Assembly: GCA_018266295.1 (NCBI GenBank)
Contig: JAFEAQ010000019.1
Coordinates: 62,001 to 126,000, forward strand
Direction: 5' to 3'
DNA: 64,000 bases
From: Bdellovibrionales bacterium
Lineage (GTDB): Bacteria; Bdellovibrionota; Bdellovibrionia; Bdellovibrionales; Bdellovibrionaceae
Shown here: one piece after another, positions 33,234-41,689 of the stretch
How the letters are laid out: the number at the start of each line of letters is the position of its first letter
Numbering within the stretch: position 1 is the first letter of the stretch
Program-made: the position numbers and the translations under genes
Notes under the pieces: generated by a model
Told to the model about the DNA's origin: nothing
The model's input: only the letters and a program-made list of their open reading frames with translations
Database searches by the model: none

Positions 33234-34643
33234 TTAAGCCGCTGTGATCAGGTGAGTGAGCTGTTGAACGACGGTCTTGAGGCTTTCGCTTTGGCCATTC
33301 ACTTCTTTTGCAATATTGCTGATCTCGCCCGTGGCAGAGGCATTAGACTGCACAGACTGGTCAATTTGATTCATCGCTTGAGTCAGTTGACCAACGCCTT
33401 GTGATTGCTCTTGGCTCGCGGTCGAGATTTCCTCATTCAAAGCACTGACTTTCTTAATCGATTGAACAATTTCGGCAAGGACCGTGCCGCTTTCAGAGGC
33501 AACGAGAACACCTTTATCCATTTTCTCAACCGAGTCTTTAATCAAAGTTGAAATGCCTTTTGCCGATTCGGCACTCTTTTGTGCCAGCGTCCGGACTGCA
33601 TCTGCAACGACCGCAAAGCCCTTGCCTTGCTCACCGGCGCGAGCGGCCTCAACTGCCGCATTGAGCGCCAAGAGGTTGGTCTGAAAGGCGATATCATCGA
33701 TCACATTGATGATATCCGCAATTTGCTTTGAAGACTTGGCGATCTCATTCATGAAAGACACAAGATTTTGAACTCCTTGTTCGCCGCGAACCGCAACTTC
33801 CTGCGCTTGAGTCGATAAAGAAGCCGCTTGTTTTGCGTTTTCGGAATTCATCTTAATCATCGACGTCATCTCTTCCAAGGAAGCCACGGTCTCTTCAAGA
33901 GAAGCCGCCACCGTATTTGAGTTGCCGGACAGGTTCACTCCTTGGGTGTTCAAGTTCACAATTGTAGAGTCCATGTTTTGAGTCGTCTTGGTTAGCGTCG
34001 TCATAGATCTTAAGAACGCAGTCACCGCGGAATTCAGAACGAGGAAGATAATCGCAAAACCAATTAGGAAGCTCGCAATCAAAACACCCAAAGCCGTGTA
34101 TGAGGACTGGGCTTTGCGCTTTTCAATCTTTTCAATCAACTCATGTGAAAACTTATCGGCGCTCTCTTTTAACGTGGCGAAGTTGTCCTCTTGGATTTTT
34201 CTCGCAGGGACGTACTCGTTCATATAATAGGCGAGCGCTCCGGCATCGCCTTTTTCCACAAGCTGAGCCACTTCTGTTTCTTTTTTATCTAAAGTTGTGG
34301 CGTCATAGTCGGCCATCTTTTTATTGATCTCGGTAATTTCAGCACTGTCTGTAACTAAAGCTGTGAGATCCTCGGACAACTTTGCATAGGCATCATCGGC
34401 CTGTTTTTTGAGCTCATAGTTTTTTTTGTTTTGCGGATTTAAAAGATAACCGCGGAGATGCTCTGACATCTTCACCATTTGCAGCTCTTGTTGACTGATA
34501 ATGCGTGAAATTTCGAGTGCGCGTTCAATCTCAGGATCTTTCACCAATCCAAATTGATAGATTTTGACTCCCACTAAGATAGCCGCTGCTACCAGGGGAA
34601 TTGTTGATAAAAGGATTTTTGCCTTTAACCCTAAAGCTTTCAT
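33234..34643 (-). CDS. Methyl-accepting chemotaxis protein
   Basis: 469 aa from ATG 34643, with AAAGGAAG upstream. An N-terminal membrane segment ([22 protein letters not shown]), a four-helix-bundle periplasmic domain with CHASE3/4HB character (residues about 30-185), and a second membrane segment ([21 protein letters not shown]) lead to the signalling domain. The hairpin tip is intact: [42 protein letters not shown]. No NWETF pentapeptide for CheR/CheB docking is present at the end. A near-consensus FliA promoter precedes it, so it is a late flagellar-class gene. Confidence 0.94.
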   Translation of the reverse strand: MKALGLKAKILLSTIPLVAAAILVGVKIYQFGLVKDPEIERALEISRIISQQELQMVKMSEHLRGYLLNPQNKKNYELKKQADDAYAKLSEDLTALVTDSAEITEINKKMADYDATTLDKKETEVAQLVEKGDAGALAYYMNEYVPARKIQEDNFATLKESADKFSHELIEKIEKRKAQSSYTALGVLIASFLIGFAIIFLVLNSAVTAFLRSMTTLTKTTQNMDSTIVNLNTQGVNLSGNSNTVAASLEETVASLEEMTSMIKMNSENAKQAASLSTQAQEVAVRGEQGVQNLVSFMNEIAKSSKQIADIINVIDDIAFQTNLLALNAAVEAARAGEQGKGFAVVADAVRTLAQKSAESAKGISTLIKDSVEKMDKGVLVASESGTVLAEIVQSIKKVSALNEEISTASQEQSQGVGQLTQAMNQIDQSVQSNASATGEISNIAKEVNGQSESLKTVVQQLTHLITAA

Positions 34644-34667
34644 GAACACTTCCTTTGCCTTTTTAAA

Positions 34668-34693
34668 TTATCGGCGGCGCTGTTATAAACTTA
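34668..34693 (-). promoter_or_regulatory. Sigma-28 (FliA) promoter of the chemoreceptor gene
   Basis: Minus strand TAAGTTT (34693-34687), 11-base spacer, GCCGATAA (34675-34668): the -10 is identical to the sigma-28 consensus and the -35 differs at one position. Transcription would start about 15-20 bases before ATG 34643. Confidence 0.85.
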
Positions 34694-35027
34694 ACAAAAT
34701 CAATTATTTGCACTAAATGTGGAACTGTTGTTTGCGAACATTCCGGAACTCTCGCTGCGGACTTTTCTGGCTCCGACAGTCGTCTTGAAAAAGACGCATC
34801 ACAAAGCGAGATGGCTAAACTCTGATCGAAATTTTGAAAACTGGACCACGGGTGTTTTGTGTGGCCACGCGCAGATTTTTTAATACAGGAAAACTTTTTG
34901 ACGAAACTCCATGATCCCGACTTTGGTTGAAAAAAGTCCTCAACTGCACCAAAAGTCCGGCCGAAAGGATCTAAGTCGAGTGAAAAAAGAGAATCACCAT
35001 CGTCACCAAAGGAAACGGGAGGAACAG
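34694..35027. other. Gene-free stretch before an exported protein gene
   Basis: No supportable gene in about 330 bases. It includes a TGG-A-CCAC / GTGG-CCA hairpin (34842-34867) with a T6 run nine bases later, possibly an attenuator for the downstream gene, and a small GTCTT/AAGAC hairpin near 34794. A minus-strand open frame across the area has no ribosome site and atypical composition. Confidence 0.45.
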
Positions 35028-36125
35028 ATGGGACCACAGAATAAGTTTTTGAAGAACGTACTAAAGGCCGGGATGCTTTGTTCAGCAGCAGGTATGATGA
35101 TGGGTAACCAATCATGCCAGGAAGAAGCAGTTGCAACCCGCGAACTCAAACGTATCGTTGAAATGGGTAAGATCACCGCTCCGTCTATTACATTGCCTCA
35201 AGGCGGTAGCTTCGACTTCCAATACGTCGCTAATCAACAAATCTACGCCGTACTACAAAATAGCGATCACTTTGCTCTGAGATATGGAACTCCAGTAGTT
35301 CCTGTCAGCACAAGCAGTGTGGAGTCTAAAGCTCTGAATGTATCACGCAATGACCAAGTGATGATGAAAGCATCGGCGTTGAATAATGGTGTGTCCGAGA
35401 AACCTCAGTACTCTAAAGATGCAGAGTGCTTGATCAACTTGCCAAACGCGCGCATCGGAGGATCTGTAAATGCCTTCGAGATGATCGGTGGCGTGGGCGT
35501 GCAAATCGGTTTCAATGCGGCGGGTCCTTTGGATGTGTCCGGTTTGACGGGTTTGGGTTTTGATATTGAATGGGCACAACTGGATCTAAGCATGATGGCC
35601 ACTCATCCGCTGACAGCGGGTCTTTTGTCAGCAGCGAACGTGACTTCAAAGCAAACGAAAACAAAAGTGAATTTCACTTTGAATGTCGGCGCGTTCTCGA
35701 TTGGCCCAAGCGCATACTATCAAACGCCACTCGCAAAAGTTACGCAGACGGCTCTGACGACGGCGTCTAATAGTTTGTACGACGGCTTGAAAGCAAAAGA
35801 AGAATGGTATTCTCGCGTGTTGATGGATCACGACACTCACTTGGTGATCCTCGGTGGTAACAACGTGGGCGCCAAAGTCGGTGATCAGTTCAATATCTAC
35901 AACGAGATCTACTACTGGGAAGGCGATCCATGTAATTCAAAATATTACGGTGGCGCTGGCTCAAACCCAGTGGCGACCATCGAACTCGATTCAGTTGGAG
36001 ATGAGATTTCTTTCGGTAAAGTGATCAGCCAAACAGATGAAAATCCTGTCCTTGGCGCGAAGGTGAAAATTCTCAAATTGGCTCCAGACGCGACGGCAAA
36101 AACGGCGGCTAAAAGCTCAAAGTAG
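35028..36125 (+). CDS. Exported protein of unknown function (possible lipoprotein)
   Basis: 365 aa from ATG 35028, which has GGGAGGAACAG upstream. The N-terminus (FLKNVLKAGMLCSAAGMMMGNQSCQEE) is hydrophobic and ends in Cys, but the lipobox (NQSC) is poor. The middle part (AECLINLPNARIGGSVNAFEMIGGVGVQIGFNAAGPLDVSGLTGLGFDIEWAQLDLSMMA) is Gly-rich and beta-like. The C-terminal part (GAKVGDQFNIYNEIYYWEGDPC...VATIELDSVGDEISFGKVI) resembles the C-terminal domain of FlgT-like or curli-assembly-type proteins in character only. No named family claimed. Followed by a terminator. Confidence 0.7.
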   Translation: MGPQNKFLKNVLKAGMLCSAAGMMMGNQSCQEEAVATRELKRIVEMGKITAPSITLPQGGSFDFQYVANQQIYAVLQNSDHFALRYGTPVVPVSTSSVESKALNVSRNDQVMMKASALNNGVSEKPQYSKDAECLINLPNARIGGSVNAFEMIGGVGVQIGFNAAGPLDVSGLTGLGFDIEWAQLDLSMMATHPLTAGLLSAANVTSKQTKTKVNFTLNVGAFSIGPSAYYQTPLAKVTQTALTTASNSLYDGLKAKEEWYSRVLMDHDTHLVILGGNNVGAKVGDQFNIYNEIYYWEGDPCNSKYYGGAGSNPVATIELDSVGDEISFGKVISQTDENPVLGAKVKILKLAPDATAKTAAKSSK

Positions 36126-36162
36126 TGCTGAATCGCTCTGAGAGTGAAAAAACCACAAAAAA

Positions 36163-36187
36163 GGGGGCTTAAAAGGCCCCCGTTTTC
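36163..36187 (+). terminator. Terminator after the exported protein gene
   Basis: GGGGGC-TTAAAAG-GCCCCC stem with a TTTT tail; separates it from the riboflavin operon. Confidence 0.8.
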
Positions 36188-36218
36188 TTGCCAAGTCCCT
36201 GTAAAGAGTGTAGTTTCC

Positions 36219-36241
36219 GGCCCATCAAAAGGGGCCTTTTT
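36219..36241 (+). promoter_or_regulatory. Hairpin at the ribE ribosome-binding site
   Basis: GGCCC (36219-36223) / GGGCC (36232-36236) with loop ATCAAAAG and a TTTTT run ending at the ATG of ribE. It could act as a short terminator or mask the AAAAGGGG ribosome site. No FMN riboswitch signature is present. Confidence 0.5.
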
Positions 36242-36844
36242 ATGTTTTCAGGGATTGTCGAGGCTGTCAGCGAAATTCAAAGCTCGCAAGAGCTCGTAAA
36301 TGCTTACCGCATTCAGATCAATAAACCCACGCACTTCAATGATCTTCATTTAGGCGATAGCATCGCTGTTGATGGCGTTTGTTTAACTGTTGAGGCCTTT
36401 GATGAAAAGCAAATGACCTTTGCGTTGGCGGCTGAAACCATCCGCGTTCTGAACTGGAATCCAACTAGCTGGATCGGCAAACAAGTAAATCTTGAAAGAT
36501 CCTTGCGTTTCGGAGACCGCATTCATGGTCATCTCGTTACCGGTCATGTCGATAGTCTCGCGGAAGTCACTCGTGCAGAATTGCAAGGCGAGTCCTTTTT
36601 CCTTGATGTGAAAGTGGCGTCGTCAGTTCTGCCGTATGTTTGGAAAAAGGGCAGCATTACAATCAACGGCGTGAGCCTCACGGTGAATGAGCTCAAAGGC
36701 TCCGTGGTCGAAGTTTGTCTCATCCCTGAAACTTTAAAACGTACAAACTTGGGCGCACTCAAAGTGGGTCAGGTCGCAAACATCGAGCCAGACTACATGG
36801 CTCGTGCTGTCGTCGCCGCGACCAGAAATGTGGAGGCTCCATGA
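36242..36844 (+). CDS. ribE: Riboflavin synthase alpha chain
   Basis: Catalyses dismutation of two 6,7-dimethyl-8-ribityllumazine molecules to riboflavin. The protein (200 aa) shows the two internally repeated barrels: [12 protein letters not shown]...[19 protein letters not shown]...AAETIRVLN...[16 protein letters not shown] in the first, and [18 protein letters not shown]...[13 protein letters not shown] in the second. MFSGIVE at the start fixes ATG 36242. The last four bases overlap ribB (ATGA). Confidence 0.95.
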   Translation: MFSGIVEAVSEIQSSQELVNAYRIQINKPTHFNDLHLGDSIAVDGVCLTVEAFDEKQMTFALAAETIRVLNWNPTSWIGKQVNLERSLRFGDRIHGHLVTGHVDSLAEVTRAELQGESFFLDVKVASSVLPYVWKKGSITINGVSLTVNELKGSVVEVCLIPETLKRTNLGALKVGQVANIEPDYMARAVVAATRNVEAP

Positions 36845-37491
36845 GTTTAAGTGTGAGTTTCAATTCTATCACGGAGCTGATCGAAGATATCCGCGCCGGC
36901 AAGATGGTGATCTTGGTTGATGACGAAGATCGTGAAAATGAAGGTGATCTTGTTTTGGCTGCGGATCACGTCACTCCTGAAGCGATCAACTTCATGGCGC
37001 GTGAAGCTCGCGGTCTGATCTGTTTGCCGTTGAGCGCCCAGCAAGTGGAGCGTCTGCAATTGCCGCAGATGGTTCCCGAAGACAGAAATCATTCATCTAA
37101 CAAAACCGCGTTCACCGTCAGTATCGAAGCGGCTCAAGGGGTGACAACAGGAATTTCGGCTGCAGACCGCGCGCACACGATTCGTGTCGCCTCCAATCCA
37201 AACGCGAAGGCGGCCGATGTTCATATGCCGGGTCATATTTTTCCGATCCGTGCAAAAGACGGTGGCGTGTTGAAGCGCCCGGGTCACACGGAGGGCAGCG
37301 TGGACCTTGCAGTTCTTGCGGGGCTTAATCCGGCGGCGGTGATTTGTGAAGTCATCAATGATGATGGCACCATGGCGCGCGTTCCGGATCTCAAAAAATT
37401 TGCACAGAAGCACAATCTAAAAATCGGCACGATTGTCGATTTGATTCAATACCGCCGCACAACTGAGGCCGGTAAACAACTTGTTCAGTAA
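36841..37491 (+). CDS. ribB: 3,4-dihydroxy-2-butanone-4-phosphate synthase
   Basis: Converts ribulose 5-phosphate to the four-carbon precursor of the lumazine ring. 216 aa with the acidic metal/substrate motif [16 protein letters not shown], then [23 protein letters not shown]...[10 protein letters not shown] and the [28 protein letters not shown] active-site segment. There is no GTP cyclohydrolase II domain, so it is RibB, not a RibBA fusion; ribA must lie elsewhere. It overlaps ribE and sits 10 bases before ribH. Confidence 0.95.
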   Translation: MSLSVSFNSITELIEDIRAGKMVILVDDEDRENEGDLVLAADHVTPEAINFMAREARGLICLPLSAQQVERLQLPQMVPEDRNHSSNKTAFTVSIEAAQGVTTGISAADRAHTIRVASNPNAKAADVHMPGHIFPIRAKDGGVLKRPGHTEGSVDLAVLAGLNPAAVICEVINDDGTMARVPDLKKFAQKHNLKIGTIVDLIQYRRTTEAGKQLVQ

Positions 37492-37501
37492 GAGGATCAG
37501 C

Positions 37502-38041
37502 ATGACACAATTCAAAGTCGGAGTCGTTACGGCTCGTTTCAATAGCGAAGTAACAGACAAATTGGAAGAAGGAGCTCTCAGCTATCTTGAAGGCACAGGC
37601 CTTGAAGTTTTAGCGGTGAAAGTTCCTGGCGCAGTAGAGATTCCTCTGGCGTGTAAAGCATTATTCGATGCTGGCTGCACGGGTGTTGTTGCTTTGGGTG
37701 CAGTGATCCGTGGCGAGACTTCTCACTATGATTATGTTTGCAACAGCGTTGAGCGCGGTGTGACAGCACTGATGCTGGAATACAACAGACCCATCGGCTT
37801 CGGTGTGTTGACGACAGAAAACGAAGAGCAAGCGATGGACCGTGCCGGTGGTAAACACGGCAACAAAGGTGCAGAAGCGGCTCAAGTTGTTTTAGAGATG
37901 ATGGGTCTTTTGACTGAGCTCGGCAAAGAAGCCGCGGTGAAGAGCGCACCAAAGACTTCGTCGGCTCAAGAGCGTCGTGGTGGAAAAGCCACTAAGAAAA
38001 AGGCCGCAAAAAAGCCTACCAAGAAAGCAAAAAAGAAATAA
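37502..38041 (+). CDS. ribH: 6,7-dimethyl-8-ribityllumazine synthase with a basic C-terminal tail
   Basis: Condenses the butanone phosphate with the pyrimidine to lumazine; normally forms pentamers or icosahedral capsids. 179 aa. Family motifs: VVTARFNSEVTDKLEEGAL, KVPGAVEIPLACKALF, GVVALGAVIRGETSHYDYVCNSV, RPIGFGVLTTENEEQAMDRAGGKHGNKGAEAAQ. The domain ends near residue 145; the remaining 34 residues are Lys/Ala/Thr-rich (ATKKKAAKKPTKKAKKK), like a histone-H1 tail and unlike the usual 150-160-residue RibH. ATG 37502 is preceded by AGAGGA. Confidence 0.94.
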   Translation: MTQFKVGVVTARFNSEVTDKLEEGALSYLEGTGLEVLAVKVPGAVEIPLACKALFDAGCTGVVALGAVIRGETSHYDYVCNSVERGVTALMLEYNRPIGFGVLTTENEEQAMDRAGGKHGNKGAEAAQVVLEMMGLLTELGKEAAVKSAPKTSSAQERRGGKATKKKAAKKPTKKAKKK

Positions 38042-38051
38042 ACTTACATAA

Positions 38052-40322
38052 ATGGCAGACAAGAAAAACCAAGTCGAAATAGACAGCGAGATCCGCGAAG
38101 CCAAAGTCGTGGATCTTTCTCCGAAGATGGAGTTCCGCAAACGGCGCCGAGAGCTCATTACCATCGCGCTGCTGTCTTTGCTCGTCTTCTTTCTGACTTG
38201 GTTTGAAATCCGCATTCTTGCAACCAGCAAGCAGCTGCCTTTCGTACACAGCATTTTCTTCTTTGGTCTGGTTAACTTCAACATCATCCTGTTGTTGCTT
38301 TTGATCTTCCTGATTTTCCGTAACGTCGTAAAAGTTTTCGTTGAGCGACGGGGCAAGATCTTTGGCAGCAGTTTGAAGGCCAAACTGATTGCCGCGTTCG
38401 TGGCGTTTAGTACAATCCCGACCTTGTTGATGTTCGTGATCTCGGTGTTTTATATCAACTCGAGCTTCGATAAGTGGTTCAGCGTAAAAATGGTCGGAGT
38501 TCTTAAGAGTTCGCTCGAAGTGACCAACGCGTACTACGCGGGGACAAAGACCAAGAACTATCACTTTGCTCACCAGATCGCGAACCGTGTTCAAAAAGAA
38601 CGGAACCCGGCCGCAATTCAAAAAACCATCAATCAGCTTCGTAAAGAATATGCTCTTGATTCGGTTGAATACTATCCTTCGTTGTTCCAGGGCCGCATGT
38701 CGTCGTTCTCTGAGGATGACAACATTCCGCCAATTCCGCCGGTCTCTCTTGAGTTCTTACAGAAGGGCGTCAAGGCCCATCGCGAGTGGAGTACCATTCA
38801 TCAATTCGGTGAAGGAAATCTCGTTCGCGTGATCGTGCCGGTGAAAGAGGGCGAAGATCGTGGTGCCATCGTTGTATCAAGCTTCGTTCCGCTGTCGTTG
38901 ATTTCGCGGATGAACGACGTGGGGACCGCCTACGAAGAGTTCCGCGACATCAATCCGCTTGAATATCCGCTCAAATCTATTTACCTGATCATCTTGTTCT
39001 TGATCACATTTGTGATTCTGCTCGCCGCGACTTGGTTTGGTTTCTACCTCGCTCGTCAGCTGGCGGTGCCGCTCGTGCAGCTGGGTAAAGCGACCTTGCG
39101 AGTTGCCGGCGGAGACTACACACAGAAAATTGAAACGAGCTCCGGCAGTGAAGAGATCTCATTGCTGATCACGTCGTTTAATAAAATGACTGAGACTCTC
39201 GCAACGTCCGAGCGTGAGTTACATAATACTTTGCAAGATTTGGATCAGCACAATCGCTACATCGAAGTTGTGCTCGGGAACGTCAGCACGGGTGTGATCT
39301 CTGTAGGTCAAAACGGCCAGGTCACAACGATCAATCGTCACGCGGCGGATCTGCTTAAGATCGATCCAGCGAAATACGTCGGCCGTCCAGTGCGTGAGCT
39401 TTTGACTCTTGAATATTTCCGCACTTTCTCTGAATTGCTCAAGACCATGCAGGATCACAAGATTGAAAACATCTCGAAAGAATTCCATGTGAATGTTCAA
39501 GGCCAATCGATCCCGCTGCAAATGAATCTATCGATCTTGAAAGACGAACGTGGTCAGGAAGTCGGTATGATTCTCGTCTTCGACGACATGAGCCCAATCG
39601 TCAATGCTCAGCGTGCGGCGGCTTGGACGGAAGTCGCTCGTCGTATCGCCCACGAAATTAAGAATCCGCTGACACCCATCAAACTTTCTGCAGAACGCCT
39701 GCAACGCAAGTTTGGTGCGCAGGTCACGGATCCGGCATTTAGCGAATGCACGAACATGATCATTCACCAAGTCGATGATTTGAAGAAAATGGTTAACGAG
39801 TTCAGTCAGTTCGCCCGCTTGCCGCAAAGTAAACCTGTGACGGGAACGCTCAACAAAGTCATCGAAGAGTCTCTGATGGTCTTCCGTCAGGCGCATCCGA
39901 ATGTGAAGTTCGACTTCCAAGAGGATCCGAACTTGCCAGAGTTTAAATTCGACCCGGATCAAATCCGTCGCGTGTTCGTGAACTTGATCGACAACTCCGT
40001 GGCAGCTCTCAGCAAAGAGGCTGAGCCTGTGATTACGATCACCACTCGCTACGATGCGGATCTTAAGATCGTCCGCCTGACCGTGGCAGACAACGGCGAG
40101 GGGATTCCGGCAGCAGAACGCAACCGCATCTTTGAGCCTTATTACAGCACTAAAGAGGGAGGCACCGGTCTCGGCCTTCCGATCGTTAAAAGAATTATTG
40201 AAGATCATAATGGCTTCATCCGCGCGACTGCGAATGAGCCTAAAGGAACTAAAATGCTGATGGAACTTCCAGTAAACGTCGTTGACGCCTGGAGCCCGTC
40301 AAAGGCAGGGAATAAAGTATGA
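38052..40322 (+). CDS. ntrY: NtrY-like membrane sensor histidine kinase
   Basis: 756 aa. Four hydrophobic segments (about residues 35-55, 70-95, 112-135, 310-335) enclose a periplasmic domain, followed by HAMP (ARQLAVPLVQLGKATLRVAGGDYTQKIE), PAS (HNRYIEVVLGNVSTGVISVGQNGQVTTINRHAADLL), HisKA with phospho-acceptor His534 (ARRIAHEIKNPLTPIKLSAERL) and HATPase_c (NLIDNSVAAL, DNGEGIP, GGTGLGLPIV). The layout is that of NtrY. Its stop overlaps the start of the NtrX-like gene (ATGA), so both are co-translated. It is 10 bases behind ribH, an unusual operon partner. Confidence 0.88.
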   Translation: MADKKNQVEIDSEIREAKVVDLSPKMEFRKRRRELITIALLSLLVFFLTWFEIRILATSKQLPFVHSIFFFGLVNFNIILLLLLIFLIFRNVVKVFVERRGKIFGSSLKAKLIAAFVAFSTIPTLLMFVISVFYINSSFDKWFSVKMVGVLKSSLEVTNAYYAGTKTKNYHFAHQIANRVQKERNPAAIQKTINQLRKEYALDSVEYYPSLFQGRMSSFSEDDNIPPIPPVSLEFLQKGVKAHREWSTIHQFGEGNLVRVIVPVKEGEDRGAIVVSSFVPLSLISRMNDVGTAYEEFRDINPLEYPLKSIYLIILFLITFVILLAATWFGFYLARQLAVPLVQLGKATLRVAGGDYTQKIETSSGSEEISLLITSFNKMTETLATSERELHNTLQDLDQHNRYIEVVLGNVSTGVISVGQNGQVTTINRHAADLLKIDPAKYVGRPVRELLTLEYFRTFSELLKTMQDHKIENISKEFHVNVQGQSIPLQMNLSILKDERGQEVGMILVFDDMSPIVNAQRAAAWTEVARRIAHEIKNPLTPIKLSAERLQRKFGAQVTDPAFSECTNMIIHQVDDLKKMVNEFSQFARLPQSKPVTGTLNKVIEESLMVFRQAHPNVKFDFQEDPNLPEFKFDPDQIRRVFVNLIDNSVAALSKEAEPVITITTRYDADLKIVRLTVADNGEGIPAAERNRIFEPYYSTKEGGTGLGLPIVKRIIEDHNGFIRATANEPKGTKMLMELPVNVVDAWSPSKAGNKV

Positions 40323-41689
40323 GCGAAAACAAAAAATACAAAATCCTGATTATCGACGACGAAGCACCGATCCGCGAGGTTTTGGGCGCGACTCTCAAAG
40401 ATGAAGGCTACACCGTTTCTAGCGCCCAAGATGGCGTTTCGGGCCTTCAGGCGATTCGTCAGTTTAATCCTGACATCGTCTTCCTCGACATCTGGATGCC
40501 GGGCGATCTCGATGGGATTCAGGTTTTGAATCAAGCCCGCAAAGAATTCCCGCAAGTGGACTTCGTGATGATCTCCGGCCACGGAACGATCGAGACTGCC
40601 GTAAAAGCAACGAAGCTTGGCGCTTACGACTTTATCGAGAAGCCGCTTTCAATGGACAAGATCACGATCATCATCTCAAACATCTTGAACTACCAAGCTG
40701 AGCGTGAAGAGAAGGTTTTGCTCTTAAATAAACTCCGTAAGAGCATTGCTCTCATCGGTGAAGCGCCGGCGATCATGGCGACAAAGCAAATCATCGCGAA
40801 GATGGCGCCGACGCAGTCTTGGATTCTCGTTGCCGGCGAGCCGGGCGTAGGTAAAGCGCTGGCGGCGCAAAACATCCACTACCTCAGCACGCGCGCAGGT
40901 AAAGCTTTCGTCGACGTGAACTGCGGTACGATTCCTGAAGATCTTCTCGAGAGCGAAATCTTCGGTATCGAGAAGGGCGCAATGCCCGGTGTGGAAAAAG
41001 TTAAAAAAGGAAAGCTCGATCTCGCTCAGGGCGGGACGTTGTTCCTCAATGAGGTCGCGGCTTTGACTCCGGAAGTTCAACACCGTCTCGTAAAATTCTA
41101 CGAGACGAAAGCTTATTACCGTGTCGGTGGCTCTGAAGAAATCCGTGGCGACGTTCGCATCATCGCCACGACGACCAAAGATCTTGAAAAAATGGTTAAA
41201 GAAGGCCGTTTCAGTGAAGACCTCTACTATAAACTCAACATCATCCCGTTCCGTATGCCGACCATGCGCGAGCGTCCAGAGGACATTCCAGTTTTGACTT
41301 CTTACTTCAGCGACCACGTAGCTCGTGAGGGTGGTTATTTGAAAAAGGCCTTCTCGGAGCAAGCGATGGAGGCCATGATGAAATACGAGTGGCCGGGCAA
41401 CGTGCGCGAGTTGAAGAACTTCATCGAGCGCGTGTACATCCTCACTCCAGGCGAGTTCGTTGATTTGCATGACGTGCGCTTTGCCGGTCTTGTCGGCAAA
41501 GAAGACGATAAAATGAGCATGGACGCGATGTCGACCTTCCGTGAAGCTCGTGCGCGTTTCGAAAAAGAATACCTTCTCAAGAAAATTGCTGAAAACGGCG
41601 GCAACATCAGCAAGACCGCTGAAGTGATTGGACTTGAAAGAAGCTATTTACATCGTAAGATTAAGTCTTACGGCATCGAGGTATCATAA
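40319..41689 (+). CDS. ntrX: NtrX-like response regulator with degenerate AAA+ domain
   Basis: 456 aa. The receiver domain is intact (DDE at 13-15, Asp57 in FLDIWMPG, Lys108). The AAA+ domain has lost key residues: Walker A is GEPGVGKA (173-180; Ser/Thr after Lys missing), the GAFTGA loop reads GAMPGV (220-225), Walker B is LFLNEV (Asp to Asn, 241-246), and the arginine-finger segment is FSEDLYYKLN instead of FREDLYYRLN. A Fis-type HTH (NISKTAEVIGLERSYLHRKI) remains. It should therefore bind DNA when phosphorylated but neither hydrolyse ATP nor activate sigma-54. Alpha-proteobacterial NtrX also lacks a working sigma-54 loop. Confidence 0.85.
   Translation: MSENKKYKILIIDDEAPIREVLGATLKDEGYTVSSAQDGVSGLQAIRQFNPDIVFLDIWMPGDLDGIQVLNQARKEFPQVDFVMISGHGTIETAVKATKLGAYDFIEKPLSMDKITIIISNILNYQAEREEKVLLLNKLRKSIALIGEAPAIMATKQIIAKMAPTQSWILVAGEPGVGKALAAQNIHYLSTRAGKAFVDVNCGTIPEDLLESEIFGIEKGAMPGVEKVKKGKLDLAQGGTLFLNEVAALTPEVQHRLVKFYETKAYYRVGGSEEIRGDVRIIATTTKDLEKMVKEGRFSEDLYYKLNIIPFRMPTMRERPEDIPVLTSYFSDHVAREGGYLKKAFSEQAMEAMMKYEWPGNVRELKNFIERVYILTPGEFVDLHDVRFAGLVGKEDDKMSMDAMSTFREARARFEKEYLLKKIAENGGNISKTAEVIGLERSYLHRKIKSYGIEVS

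Noticed and set aside
34663-35136. 157-codon minus-strand frame in the gap before 35028
   Set aside because: Overlaps the well-supported gene at 35028 and the FliA promoter; no ribosome site.
36181-36241. FMN riboswitch before the riboflavin genes
   Set aside because: The leader is too short and lacks the AGGG/GGTGAAA core; only a small hairpin is present.
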